The notes below the pieces were generated by a model. That model ran no database searches. It had not been told where the DNA came from and worked only from the letters and a program-made list of their open reading frames with translations. The position numbers and the translations under genes are program-made. This document shows positions 16,563 through 25,362 of a DNA stretch of 42,458 nt, piece by piece. The stretch spans positions 1 to 42,458 of the forward strand of contig CARQVR010000026.1 of assembly GCA_949051815.1 (NCBI GenBank), given 5' to 3'. Each line of letters begins with the position of its first letter. Within the stretch, counting starts at the first letter, position 1. The DNA is from an uncultured Lachnospiraceae bacterium. GTDB lineage: Bacteria > Bacillota > Clostridia > Lachnospirales > Lachnospiraceae.

Positions 16563-17303
16563 ATGAAACTTGTAAAACGTATCAGTCTTTTTATGACATT
16601 GTCTGTGATCATGTTAGGTCTTGGCGGCTGGGGCGCGCTAAAGGCGGAGGAGTTTTTCTATCCCCACCGGTACCGCCATGGCATAGAACAGGACGGCACG
16701 GAGAAAGCGGACGGATTTCAGGATTCCATATCCCGGATCACAAACGCGGTTTCGCAGGCTGCGCCGCTTTTGCAGGGAGGGCAGACCGGTCAGGCACAGA
16801 CGGATCAGGTTATTGATACGCCGGTGGAGGATCAGGTCATTGAGGCGGCTGCTGCGCAGGAGCCTGTGGTGACGGCGGACACGCGGTATCTGCTGGAAAT
16901 GGTTGATTTGACAAAGGGGACCGTCACAGAGAGCGAGGAGACCATTCCTGTCATGTACATCGGCCTGAACAGGGAGGAGCTTTTGCAGGCGTTATCCGCC
17001 TACGAGGACAATCCGCCGCTGACAGAGCTGGAACTGGGGTTTGAAACGATTGAGCTGACGGCCTTTTCCAAAGACCGGGTAGCGGTCTGTAAGTATTATA
17101 AAGAGAAAGTGCCGCAGGGGTTTTATCTGATGGTGGCGGATCATTTTATTGTGGTGTATGAGGAAGACAGGAGCACGCTTTACATGAACACGGATATTTT
17201 GCTGGAGCGGCTGCCGGATATCCTGCAAAGGGAAATCATGGCGGGTAAGTTTGTGGCGAGTGAGGAGGAGCTGTATCTGTTTCTGGAATCGTACTCCAGT
17301 TAA
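16563..17303 (+). CDS. BofC-like putative secreted/anchored protein
   Basis: The 246-residue product has an N-terminal hydrophobic segment (residues ~7-27, ISLFMTLSVIMLGLGGWGAL), fitting a signal peptide or anchor. After a low-complexity, glutamine/alanine-rich linker, the last ~110 residues have an ordered pattern (IGLNREELLQALSAY, VPQGFYLMVADHFIVVYEE) and end in LLERLPDILQREIMAGKFVASEEELYLFLESYSS. That ending resembles the C-terminal domain of BofC, a forespore protein that restrains SpoIVB signalling. The assignment rests on this weak pattern and on neighbouring sporulation-type genes. AGAGAGG lies ahead of the ATG. Confidence 0.7.
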   Translation: MKLVKRISLFMTLSVIMLGLGGWGALKAEEFFYPHRYRHGIEQDGTEKADGFQDSISRITNAVSQAAPLLQGGQTGQAQTDQVIDTPVEDQVIEAAAAQEPVVTADTRYLLEMVDLTKGTVTESEETIPVMYIGLNREELLQALSAYEDNPPLTELELGFETIELTAFSKDRVAVCKYYKEKVPQGFYLMVADHFIVVYEEDRSTLYMNTDILLERLPDILQREIMAGKFVASEEELYLFLESYSS

Positions 17304-17354
17304 CAACGTATGAAAAGCGGCATTCTCCGCATGGACTTGAAAGGGAACAAAGTT

Positions 17355-18650
17355 ATGAGCAGACAGGTTGCGGTGATAGGCGGCGGCGCGGCAGGCATGA
17401 TGGCGGCGATTCAGGCGGCCGGTGCAGGCGTGGCGGTGACCATATATGAAAAAAACGACAGAGTGGGAAAAAAGATTTTATCTACGGGAAACGGCAGATG
17501 TAATTTTTCCAATGAGGCGATGGGCGCAGAATTTTATCACGGGAGCGGGACGGTTTTACTTGGAAACGCGCTTTCTGCGTTTGGCGTGGCGCAGACGAAG
17601 GCGTTTTTTTCATCCCTCGGTATGCGGATCAGAGAGCGGGACGGATATCTCTATCCGGCCACCGATCAGGCTTCCACAGTGCTCGATCTGCTGCGCTATG
17701 AGCTTGACAGACGGCGTGTGACGGTACATACGGGGGAGGCGGTGCAGGCGATCTCCTTCGATCAGGACAGGAAAAAATTTTTCATCCAATGCCATGGGAC
17801 GGAAGGCATCTATGATGCGGCTGTCCTTTGCTGCGGCGGCAAGGCAGCGCCGAATACCGGCTCCGACGGGGACGGCTTCCGGCTGGCGAAGCGATTCGGG
17901 CACCGTATTGTCAGGCCCGTTCCGGCCCTTGCGGCGTTGTGCTGTAAAGAATCATTTTATAAGCAGGTGGCGGGTGTGCGGTGCGACGCGGCGCTTACGC
18001 TCCGGATAGCGGGACGGACTGTCTGTCGGGAGCGGGGGGAATTGCAGCTTACGGATTACGGACTTTCCGGCATACCGGCGTTTCAGATTTGCCGGACGGC
18101 GGCTTATGCGCTCCTTGAGAAAAAGCCTGTCATGGTGTGTGTGTCCTTTCTTCCGGATTTTGATGAGATGTCCTGCGCCTCCTTCTTTTCCGAAAGGCTT
18201 TCCGGCCATGGTGAGGATGAGATGGAATTGTTTCTGACCGGAATAGTCAACAAAAAAATAAGCCGTCTGCTTCTCAAACTGTCGGGCATCCGTGAGACAC
18301 AGCGGGCAAAGGATGTCTCTGCGGAAGCCTTTCACCGGTTACAGGCGCTGTATCTCGGTCTGGAGACGGTGGTTACGGGAACGAACGGCTTTGACAGGGC
18401 GCAGGTGTGCGCGGGCGGCGTGGACTGCGGCGAAGTGACGGAACATCTGATGTCGAAGAAACAGACCGGACTCTTCTTCGCAGGAGAAATTCTGGATATC
18501 GACGGACTGTGCGGCGGTTATAACTTACAGTGGGCGTGGAGCAGCGGCGCTGTGGCGGGAAGGGTGGCAGCCGGTGACAAAGCCTTCGCATCAGTCAGGA
18601 TGCAGAACCGGGAAAGCGGGAAAACCGCAGCGCCAAAACAAAGAGCGTGA
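17355..18650 (+). CDS. NAD(P)/FAD-dependent oxidoreductase, HI0933/BaiN family
   Basis: The N-terminus MSRQVAVIGGGAAGMMAAIQAA is the FAD-binding Rossmann motif; KNDRVGKKILSTGNGRCNFSNE follows, diagnostic of the HI0933-like (YhiN/BaiN) family. The C-terminus has FFAGEILDIDGLCGGYNLQWAWSSG, the second FAD contact. The product is 431 residues. ATG 17355 is preferred over ATG 17310 because AAGGGA lies eight bases before it and the Rossmann fold then starts at residue 4. One family member, BaiN of Clostridium scindens, acts in bile-acid 7-dehydroxylation, but most members have no known substrate; no other bai genes are present here. Confidence 0.93.
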   Translation: MSRQVAVIGGGAAGMMAAIQAAGAGVAVTIYEKNDRVGKKILSTGNGRCNFSNEAMGAEFYHGSGTVLLGNALSAFGVAQTKAFFSSLGMRIRERDGYLYPATDQASTVLDLLRYELDRRRVTVHTGEAVQAISFDQDRKKFFIQCHGTEGIYDAAVLCCGGKAAPNTGSDGDGFRLAKRFGHRIVRPVPALAALCCKESFYKQVAGVRCDAALTLRIAGRTVCRERGELQLTDYGLSGIPAFQICRTAAYALLEKKPVMVCVSFLPDFDEMSCASFFSERLSGHGEDEMELFLTGIVNKKISRLLLKLSGIRETQRAKDVSAEAFHRLQALYLGLETVVTGTNGFDRAQVCAGGVDCGEVTEHLMSKKQTGLFFAGEILDIDGLCGGYNLQWAWSSGAVAGRVAAGDKAFASVRMQNRESGKTAAPKQRA

Positions 18651-18675
18651 AAAGCGGGACGGGAGTATATAAGCT

Positions 18676-20481
18676 ATGATTCGAATACAACAGGTGAAAC
18701 TGGCTGCGGACTGCAGGGACGAGCGGTCGGCGCTTCTCAAAAAGGCGGCGAAACTTCTGCGGGCAGAGCCTTCCGCCATACAGGCGCTTACCATCGTGAG
18801 AAGATCTATTGACGCCAGAAAAAAGCCGGAAATATACGCGGTTTATACGGTGGATGTGAAGGTAGCCGACGAGCAGTCTGTCTTTCGAAAGCTACGGGGA
18901 AAAAGCGGGCAGATGCAGCTTGTGGAAGAGAAGCCGTATCGCTTTCCGGCGGCTGCAGATGCGGCTTGTGAAGCGGGAAATACAGCCGAAGCGGCAGAGG
19001 CTGGGAAACAGGTCGTGGGGAAGGCGTCGCCTTGTGACCGGCCGTTGATCGTCGGGACGGGACCTGCCGGCCTTTTCTGCGGGTATATGCTGGCGAAGGC
19101 GGGGTACCGGCCTCTTTTGCTGGAGCGGGGAAAAGAGGTGCACAGGCGGCGTGAGGACGTGGAACGGTTCTGGCGGGAAGGGGTGTTAGATCCCGCTTCC
19201 AACGTGCAGTTTGGGGAGGGCGGCGCAGGCACGTTCTCCGATGGGAAACTGACTACCACGATCAAGGATCCGAAGGGCAGAATGCGGGAGGCGCTTCGCA
19301 TTTTCGTGGAGGCCGGTGCGCCGGAGGAGATCATGTATGAGGCAAAACCCCATATCGGTACGGACATTCTGATGCATGTAATAGAAAATCTGCGCAGGCA
19401 AATCATAGAATGGGGCGGCGAGGTCCGGTTCGATGCCAGGGTGACGGCCCTTCTCACGGAGAAAAACCGGGTCACAGGCGTGGCGGTAAACGGGGAAGAG
19501 CAAAGAGGCGGCGCGGTCGTTCTGGCTATAGGCCACAGTGCGAGGGACACTTTTCAGATGCTGCATGAGCTGCATGTCCCCATGGAGGCCAAATCCTTTG
19601 CGGTGGGCCTTCGCATGGAGCATCCAAGGGAAATGATTGACAGACTGCAATATGGGGACTGCGGCCTTCTGCTTCCTGCGGCGTCCTATAAAGTGACGGC
19701 GCAGACTGCCTCCGGCAGAGGCGTCTATTCTTTCTGCATGTGTCCGGGCGGCTATGTGGTCAACGCTTCGTCTGAGCCGGAGAAAACGGCAGTCAACGGC
19801 ATGAGTTACAGCAGACGGGACGGCGCAAACAGCAATAGTGCAATGATCGTCACCGTATCGCCCGCAGACTATGCGCCTTACGGCGGGAACGGGCCGCTTG
19901 CCGGTATCGCGTTCCAGCGGCATCTGGAAGAACGTGCATACAAAATCGGCCGTGGCGCGGTGCCGGTGGAGCGATACGGGGATTTTTGCGCGGCAGTCCG
20001 GGACAGGCGGTTTCTCGGGGGAAGCGTTGAAAATGCGGGGCATTGCGCGGGGAAAAGCGGGTTTTTACGGATGGGGAAACCGGATGACGGTGCGCTGGAA
20101 GAAGTGCAGGAGATTAACCTTCACGGCGGGCTGCGCTTCCGGTATCCGGACTTTGCGCCTGCCATCAAGGGTGCATGGGCTTTTGCCCCTGTGCACGAAA
20201 TTTTACCTGATTTTTTGAACGATGCGCTGACAGAAGGGATTGACTATATAGGTCAAAGAATGTCCGGCTTTGCCGAGGGGGACGCGTATCTGTCAGGTGT
20301 GGAGAGCAGGACGTCCTCTCCTGTAAGAATTTTGCGGGACGAGTCGGGACAGTCCGCGTTCAGGGGGCTTTACCCCTGCGGCGAAGGCGCCGGTTACGCG
20401 GGAGGCATCACGTCGGCGGCGATGGACGGCATTCTGATTGCGGAGAAGGTTGCATCCGCATACGGGAATGTGGTAAGATGA
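18676..20481 (+). CDS. FAD-dependent dehydrogenase, COG2509 family
   Basis: The 601-residue protein has an N-terminal ~110-residue alpha/beta domain (MIRIQQVKLAADCRDE...IVRRSIDARKK), a FAD site LIVGTGPAGLFCGYMLAKAGYRPLLLERG, then NVQFGEGGAGTFSDGKLTT and a C-terminal LYPCGEGAGYAGGITSAAMDGILIAEKV. This is the layout of the COG2509 oxidoreductases, found in many anaerobes with unknown substrate. It is 25 bases after the BaiN-like gene and probably in the same operon. An alanine-rich insertion (about residues 94-115) is less conserved-looking. A 560-base gene-free region follows. Confidence 0.93.
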   Translation: MIRIQQVKLAADCRDERSALLKKAAKLLRAEPSAIQALTIVRRSIDARKKPEIYAVYTVDVKVADEQSVFRKLRGKSGQMQLVEEKPYRFPAAADAACEAGNTAEAAEAGKQVVGKASPCDRPLIVGTGPAGLFCGYMLAKAGYRPLLLERGKEVHRRREDVERFWREGVLDPASNVQFGEGGAGTFSDGKLTTTIKDPKGRMREALRIFVEAGAPEEIMYEAKPHIGTDILMHVIENLRRQIIEWGGEVRFDARVTALLTEKNRVTGVAVNGEEQRGGAVVLAIGHSARDTFQMLHELHVPMEAKSFAVGLRMEHPREMIDRLQYGDCGLLLPAASYKVTAQTASGRGVYSFCMCPGGYVVNASSEPEKTAVNGMSYSRRDGANSNSAMIVTVSPADYAPYGGNGPLAGIAFQRHLEERAYKIGRGAVPVERYGDFCAAVRDRRFLGGSVENAGHCAGKSGFLRMGKPDDGALEEVQEINLHGGLRFRYPDFAPAIKGAWAFAPVHEILPDFLNDALTEGIDYIGQRMSGFAEGDAYLSGVESRTSSPVRILRDESGQSAFRGLYPCGEGAGYAGGITSAAMDGILIAEKVASAYGNVVR

Positions 20482-20510
20482 CGAAAGCATAGAGCAGTGC
20501 ATAGATGCAA

Positions 20511-20965
20511 GATGAAAAAATGGCAGCCTGCTGACAATTTTTTCAGATAGCAGATATATAGGGCGAATGCCCGACAGCGAGGAAAACCAGAGGTTTTTCG
20601 AGCTGGCACTGCGGCAGTGCGCAGATGCAGATGAAAAAATGGCAGCCTGCTGACAATTTTTTCAGATAGCAGATATATAGGGCGAATGCCCGACAGCGAG
20701 GAAAACCAGAGGTTTTTCGAGCTGGCACTGCGGCAGTGCGCAGATGCAGATGAAAAAATGGCAGCCTGCTGACAATTTTTTCAGATTACAGATATATAGG
20801 GCGAATGCCCGCAGCGAGGAAAACCGAAGGTTTTTCGAGCTGGCACTGCGGCAGTGAGCAAATGCAGATGAAAAAATGGCAGCCTGCTGACAATTTTTTC
20901 AGATTACAGATATATAGGGCGAATGCCCGCAGCGAGGAAAACCGAAGGTTTTGCGGCAGGCGCAT
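20511..20965 (+). repeat. Tandem array of four ~119-bp structured repeat units
   Basis: Units begin at 20511, 20630, 20749 and 20867, giving spacings of 119, 119 and 118 bases with no spacers. Each contains TGAAAAAAT pairing with ATTTTTTCA across 15 bases, GGGC-GAAT-GCCC, AAAACC with GGTTTT around a three-base loop, and (units 1-3) CACTG-CGG-CAGTG. Units 1 and 2 share one set of variants (AGA loop, GACAGCG), units 3 and 4 another (GAA loop, GCAGCG). Unit 4 lacks about 13 bases near its end. Weakly related sequence flanks the array on both sides (20495 and 21001 onward). The remainder of the gap, 20966-21042, has only the proB ribosome site. Confidence 0.93.
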
Positions 20966-21042
20966 ACGAAGCACATATGTCGAAGGATGCATAGGGCGAG
21001 CTGACACTGCATAGATACAATCGGAAATGAGGATAACTTAAA

Positions 21043-21900
21043 ATGATAGACAGAAAAGCCTTGATGGCGGACAAAAAACGAATTGTGATAAAGATCGGTT
21101 CCTCTTCCTTACAGCACAAAGAGACGGGAGATCTGGATTACACGAAGCTGGACGTGCTTGTGCGGGAGTTGTGTAACTTAAGAAACATGGGGAAGGACGT
21201 GGTGCTTGTCACCTCCGGCGCGATTGCCGTGGGAGAAAAGGCGCTTCTGCCGAACCGGGAGGAGGACAACCCCATCGCCGTGAAGCAGGCGTGCGCAGCG
21301 GTCGGTCAGGCCCGGCTGATGATGATTTATCAGAAAATATTTGCGGAGTACAATCAGGTGGCGGCGCAGATCCTGATGACGAAAAATACGATTGTGGATA
21401 ATCTGAACCGCTACAACGCAAGAAATACCTTTGCGGAATTGTTTAAGCTTGGCGTGATTCCGATTGTGAACGAGAACGATACCATAGCCACTTACGAGAT
21501 CGAAATCGGCGACAACGATACCCTTTCGGCTATCGTTGCTTCGCTGGTGGAGGCCGACGCGCTCCTTCTGTTGTCGGACATCGACGGCCTTTACACCGAT
21601 GATCCGCGCACCAATCCCGACGTCAAATATATCGAGGTGGTGGAGGAGCTGACGGAGGAGCTGATGAACATGGGAAAAGCGTCCACCGGGAGCAGCGTGG
21701 GCACCGGCGGCATGACCACCAAGCTGCAGGCCGCTAAAATCGCCAGCAGCACAGGCGTCGATATGGTGATCGCCAACAGCAAAGATATCAAAGTGATCCA
21801 TCGAATTTTAAGCGGGCAGAATATCGGCACCTTGTTTTTGGCGCATAAGGACGAACAGTTTGATCTGCCGCTCTATGTGCAGCAGATGCATGCGCACTGA
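21043..21900 (+). CDS. proB: Glutamate 5-kinase
   Basis: ProB phosphorylates glutamate with ATP, the first step of proline synthesis. The 285 residues carry RIVIKIGSSSL at the N-terminus, VTSGAIAVGEKAL, IPIVNENDTIA and LLLLSDIDGLYTDDPR, then STGSSVGTGGMTTKLQAAKIA, the amino-acid-kinase signature. It stops after the kinase domain and lacks the C-terminal PUA domain of the longer enterobacterial form, which is common in Clostridia. AGGATAA precedes the ATG. proA, which uses the product, lies 2.2 kb downstream with three other genes between them. Confidence 0.97.
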   Translation: MIDRKALMADKKRIVIKIGSSSLQHKETGDLDYTKLDVLVRELCNLRNMGKDVVLVTSGAIAVGEKALLPNREEDNPIAVKQACAAVGQARLMMIYQKIFAEYNQVAAQILMTKNTIVDNLNRYNARNTFAELFKLGVIPIVNENDTIATYEIEIGDNDTLSAIVASLVEADALLLLSDIDGLYTDDPRTNPDVKYIEVVEELTEELMNMGKASTGSSVGTGGMTTKLQAAKIASSTGVDMVIANSKDIKVIHRILSGQNIGTLFLAHKDEQFDLPLYVQQMHAH

Positions 21901-21903
21901 AAA

Positions 21904-21966
21904 ATGTACTCCCGGAATCTCAAATTATCTCACAAAATCAGGCACAAAGAGACTTCGGGAGTACAT
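21904..21966 (+). repeat. 18-nt inverted repeat between proB and the TIM-barrel gene
   Basis: ATGTACTCCCGGAATCTC (21904-21921) faces GAGACTTCGGGAGTACAT (21949-21966) across 27 bases. Eleven outer base pairs are perfect and four inner ones too; a G-U and one mismatch lie between. There is no T-run, so it is more likely an operator, an mRNA-stability hairpin or a dispersed repeat than a terminator. The right arm ends 23 bases before the next ATG. Confidence 0.8.
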
Positions 21967-21989
21967 AAAATGAATCCGGAGGAATCAAT

Positions 21990-22916
21990 ATGGCAAAGAG
22001 AATGTTGGACTGCACAGCTTCTGACTTGAGGAATTTTACGAAAGCGGATTATCTGAGCGCCATTGCAGGAAGTGAAGGACGTGTACTGGCCTGTGAGTGT
22101 ATCGGTATTACCATGCCCATACTTACGGATGTAACAAATGCGGAACTGGCGGCTTCCGTCGGGGCGGATCTGCTGCTACTCAATATGTTTGACGTGAATC
22201 AGCCGGTGATAAACGGTCTGCCGAAAGTGGAACCGGTCGAAACCGTGCGGGAATTGAAACGCCTTACAGGCAGGATGATCGGCATTAATCTGGAACCGGT
22301 GGAAGAGCAGGCGGCGCGGGAACATGACGATACGCTCTGGGCTATGTCGGCGGGGCGTATGGCCACGGTCGAAAATGCAGTCCGTGCATCGGAAATGGGC
22401 GTGGACATGGTGCTCCTGACAGGAAATCCCGGCAATGGCGTGAGCAACCGGGCAATTACCGATTCTCTGAGAGCCATAACGGCACGGCTTAAGGATAAAC
22501 TGATACTGGCGGCTGGAAAGATGCATGCCTCCGGTGTACCGGGGGAAGGCGGCGAGCACATCATTACAAAGGAAGATGTGGACGAGTTTATTGATGCGGG
22601 AGCGGATATCATTCTTCTTCCCGCGCCGGGCACCGTACCGGGAATTACCATGGAGTATGTGCGGGAGCTGATCGCCTATGCCCATGAAAAGGGTGTGCTC
22701 ACGATCACAGCCATCGGCACTTCGCAGGAAGGAGCGGATGTAGACACGATCAGACGGATCGCGCTGATGTGTAAAATGGCGGGAACTGATATCCATCACA
22801 TCGGGGACACCGGTTATCCGGGGATCGCGCTGCCGGAAAACATCATGGCTTATTCAGTGGCAATCAGAGGTGTGCGGCACACTTATCACAGGATGGCGGC
22901 GTCTGTCAACAGGTGA
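21990..22916 (+). CDS. TIM-barrel-like conserved protein of unknown function
   Basis: The 308-residue protein has alternating strand-helix units of a TIM barrel: LACECIGITMPILTDVTNAELAASVGADLLLLNMFD, MIGINLEPVEEQ, GVDMVLLTGNPGNGVSN, LILAAGKMHASG, GADIILLPAPGTVPGITMEYV and LTITAIGTSQEGADVDTIRRIALMCKMAGTDIHHIGDTG. Acidic and His residues at strand ends (E39, D183-type positions, HHIGD) suggest an enzyme, but I recognise no substrate. Relatives are often loosely annotated as haloacid-dehalogenase-like, which this fold does not support. The ribosome site GGAGG is strong. It follows the 18-nt inverted repeat. Confidence 0.8.
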   Translation: MAKRMLDCTASDLRNFTKADYLSAIAGSEGRVLACECIGITMPILTDVTNAELAASVGADLLLLNMFDVNQPVINGLPKVEPVETVRELKRLTGRMIGINLEPVEEQAAREHDDTLWAMSAGRMATVENAVRASEMGVDMVLLTGNPGNGVSNRAITDSLRAITARLKDKLILAAGKMHASGVPGEGGEHIITKEDVDEFIDAGADIILLPAPGTVPGITMEYVRELIAYAHEKGVLTITAIGTSQEGADVDTIRRIALMCKMAGTDIHHIGDTGYPGIALPENIMAYSVAIRGVRHTYHRMAASVNR

Positions 22917-22964
22917 GAAACAAAAAGACCTGAAACAGAATTTATGCGGCAGGAGAATACGGCA

Positions 22965-23180
22965 ATGAACGTAGAACAGATGACAGCACGAATCAACGAA
23001 CTATATCACAAATCCCAAAGCGAGGGGCTGACGCCCGAAGAGAAGGAGGAGCAGGCGGCGCTGCGGCAGGCTTATGTGGCGAATGTGCGGGCGAATCTCA
23101 GAGGACAGCTTGACAATATCTCCATTGTGGAGAAGGACGGCAGTATCACGAATCTGGGTGAGAAGAAAAAGCATGGATGA
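22965..23180 (+). CDS. DUF896 (YnzC-like) small protein
   Basis: The 71-residue product reads VEQMTARINELYHKSQSEGLTPEEKEEQ...LRQAYVANVRANLRGQLDNI, which is the helix-hairpin pattern of the DUF896/YnzC family, whose role is unknown. The ATG at 22965 has AGGAG nine bases upstream; an in-frame start at 22944 lacks one. The last eight bases overlap the next gene (ATGGATGA), so translation is coupled to the cyclo-ligase. Confidence 0.92.
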   Translation: MNVEQMTARINELYHKSQSEGLTPEEKEEQAALRQAYVANVRANLRGQLDNISIVEKDGSITNLGEKKKHG

Positions 23181-23877
23181 GAATGCGGAGAGAAAAGATA
23201 TCAAAAAGAAGCGCATCCGTCTGGCCGCTTTGGCGGAGCGGGACAGCCTGACGGCAGAGCAGAGAAGAGACTACAGTAAGCGGATTGTGAAAAAAGTGAC
23301 AAGTCTGCCCTGTTATCTGGATGCGGACGCGCTTCTCACATACGTCAGCTTTCGCAGTGAGGTGGATACTTTTCCACTGATGGAACAGGCTTTTGCGGAC
23401 GGTAAGGCGGTGTTTGCACCGAAGGTTTTGGGGAAAGAAATGGATTTTTTCCGTATCTGTTCTTTTGCGGATCTGACGGAAGGCTATCGTGGGATTTTAG
23501 AGCCTTCCGGCGGGGAGTTGATTGATTCGTGGATCGGTGACCGGTTTGGTCAATTTGAAAAATTCCGGACGGAGAAGTCCTTGAAAGGCAAGGCGGCAGA
23601 AAAGAGTGCATTTGGTGCGTCGTCAGTTTTGGTTTGTCTGCCCGGCGCGGCCTTTGACAGGGCGAGACACCGGATCGGCTATGGCGGCGGATTTTATGAC
23701 AGATTTTTAAGCAGATTTACAGAGAAGGAAGGCGGGACGGATGCAGTGGCTCATCCGCGGATGAAGTTTACCACCACCGCGCTTTCGTTTAGCTGTCAGA
23801 TTTTTGAGGAAATTCCCTGTGAGGCGCATGATATCTGTCCGATGTGTGTGGTCACAGAGAAGGAGATTCTGCAGTGA
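23173..23877 (+). CDS. 5-formyltetrahydrofolate cyclo-ligase
   Basis: The enzyme converts 5-formyl-THF to methenyl-THF with ATP, returning a folate dead end to the pool used by FolD. The 234 residues begin KDIKKKRIRLAALAERDSLTAEQRR and end in the family motif FDRARHRIGYGGGFYDRFL followed by FSCQIFEEIPCEAHD. The linker around residues 120-150 (KFRTEKSLKGKAAEKSAFG) looks inserted compared with short homologues. The start ATG lies within the end of the DUF896 gene; an earlier in-frame ATG (23074) would add residues unrelated to the family. Confidence 0.94.
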   Translation: MDENAERKDIKKKRIRLAALAERDSLTAEQRRDYSKRIVKKVTSLPCYLDADALLTYVSFRSEVDTFPLMEQAFADGKAVFAPKVLGKEMDFFRICSFADLTEGYRGILEPSGGELIDSWIGDRFGQFEKFRTEKSLKGKAAEKSAFGASSVLVCLPGAAFDRARHRIGYGGGFYDRFLSRFTEKEGGTDAVAHPRMKFTTTALSFSCQIFEEIPCEAHDICPMCVVTEKEILQ

Positions 23878-23952
23878 CAAATGCGGATGCCGGCGGTATG
23901 AAGCTGCTGCTTAACAATGATGGCTGTCTCATCAATATATTCAAATAGTTTG

Positions 23953-24030
23953 CAGACATTTGCGAAACGCTTTTATGGTTGTTGAATTTGCACAAAAAAG
24001 CCACGATTTGATAAGTTTTGCAATTACCCA
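23953..24030 (+). repeat. 78-nt hairpin element, copy A (upstream of proA)
   Basis: This copy has a core at 23977-24012 that equals copy B (27902-27936) except for one extra A in an A-run. Its arms are less perfect: only the inner part TTGCGAAAC (23961-23969) still pairs well with GTTTTGCAA (24015-24023). It ends 27 bases before the proA start codon. The rest of the gap 23878-24057 shows nothing else I can name. Confidence 0.85.
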
Positions 24031-24057
24031 AAATAGTTTGAAGGGAAAGGAAAACAT

Positions 24058-25335
24058 ATGATGGAAAGTATCGGCACGACAGAAATTGATGAATATTTAA
24101 CGAAGCTCGGCGCAAAGGCGCAAATTGCAAAAACGGTTTTGCAGGGACTGGACGCCGCACAGAAAAACCATGCGCTAAAGCAGGCGGCGGGTGCGCTCAT
24201 GCAAGGGAGCGAAAGAATCCTTTCGGCAAATGATAAAGACTATGCGCGCGCAAAGGAAAACGGCATGGCGGAGGGGCTTCTCGACCGTCTGCGGCTGACG
24301 CCTGCAAGGATAGAGGCGATGGCGGAGGGACTTATGCAGATTGCAGCCCTGCCTGATCCGGTGGGAGAGGTGATGGAGTCCTTTGACCGTCCCAACGGCC
24401 TTCACATAGAAAAGGTGCGGGTTCCCATGGGGGTAACCGGCATTATTTACGAGGCCAGACCAAATGTGACGGCGGACGCTTTCGGCCTCTGCTTTAAGAC
24501 GGGAAACGCCGTGATCTTAAAGGGCGGCAGGGATGCCTCTTTTTCCAATCAGGCCATTACGGAGACGATCCGTGAGGCGCTTGAACACGAAGGCATTGAC
24601 AAAAATGCCGTACAGTTGATAGAAAACAATGACAGAGCAGTGACCACGGCTTTTATGAAACTGAAAGAATACGTGGATGTACTGATTCCCAGAGGCGGTG
24701 CCGGACTGATCCGCTCGGTTGTGGAAAACAGTACGATACCGGTTATCGAGACGGGAACGGGAAACTGTCATATCTATATCGACGAGACAGCCGATCCTGC
24801 GAAGGCGGTTCCCATCGTCATCAATGCGAAAACCCAGCGCATCGGCGTGTGCAATGCCTGTGAATCTTTGCTGGTACATGAAAAGATTGCGGGAGAGATT
24901 CTGCCTGCTCTGGGAAAGGCTCTTCTGGAAAAACAGGTGGAGATCAGGGGAGACGAGACGGTGCAGGCACATATACCGGAGGCGGAGGCGGTCACGGAAG
25001 CGGATTACGGGACCGAGTATCTGGACCTGATTCTTTCCGTAAAGACGGTAGCCTCGCTGGAGGAAGCGGTGGCCCACATCAATCGATACAATACGGGACA
25101 TTCCGACGCCATTGTGACAGAGGATAAAGCCCATGCGCAAAAGTTTTTGCGGGAGGTGGATGCGGCCTGCGTGTATGTAAATGCTTCCACCCGTTTCACG
25201 GACGGCTTTGAATTTGGTTTCGGAGCGGAAATCGGCATCAGCACACAGAAGCTCCACGCCAGAGGCCCCATGGGACTTAAGGAGCTGACTTCCTATAAAT
25301 ATCAGGTGACAGGGAACGGTCAGGTGCGCCCGTGA
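24058..25335 (+). CDS. proA: Glutamate-5-semialdehyde dehydrogenase (gamma-glutamyl phosphate reductase)
   Basis: ProA reduces gamma-glutamyl phosphate with NADPH, the second step of proline synthesis. The 425 residues match the family length. Signatures are VPMGVTGIIYEARPNVTADAFGLCFKTGNAVILKGG, the LIPRGGAGLI stretch, the catalytic Cys in QRIGVCNACESLLVH, and the C-terminal FGFGAEIGISTQKLHARGPMGLKELTSYK. GAAGGGAAAGG precedes the paired ATGs. It is separated from proB by three genes. Hairpin copy A lies in its leader. Confidence 0.98.
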   Translation: MMESIGTTEIDEYLTKLGAKAQIAKTVLQGLDAAQKNHALKQAAGALMQGSERILSANDKDYARAKENGMAEGLLDRLRLTPARIEAMAEGLMQIAALPDPVGEVMESFDRPNGLHIEKVRVPMGVTGIIYEARPNVTADAFGLCFKTGNAVILKGGRDASFSNQAITETIREALEHEGIDKNAVQLIENNDRAVTTAFMKLKEYVDVLIPRGGAGLIRSVVENSTIPVIETGTGNCHIYIDETADPAKAVPIVINAKTQRIGVCNACESLLVHEKIAGEILPALGKALLEKQVEIRGDETVQAHIPEAEAVTEADYGTEYLDLILSVKTVASLEEAVAHINRYNTGHSDAIVTEDKAHAQKFLREVDAACVYVNASTRFTDGFEFGFGAEIGISTQKLHARGPMGLKELTSYKYQVTGNGQVRP

Positions 25336-25362
25336 CAGATGCTGAAAAATGATTGAAGCCCG

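Noticed and set aside
17355..18650. Bile-acid operon because of the BaiN-like protein
   Set aside because: No other bai genes are present, and this large family is mostly unrelated to bile acids.
20495..21042. Possible CRISPR array
   Set aside because: Units are 119 bases, directly joined, nearly identical, and have no unique spacers; no cas genes are nearby.
20543..21119. Minus-strand small proteins encoded in the tandem repeat
   Set aside because: The frames shift from unit to unit because 119 is not a multiple of three, there are no ribosome sites, and composition follows the repeat only.
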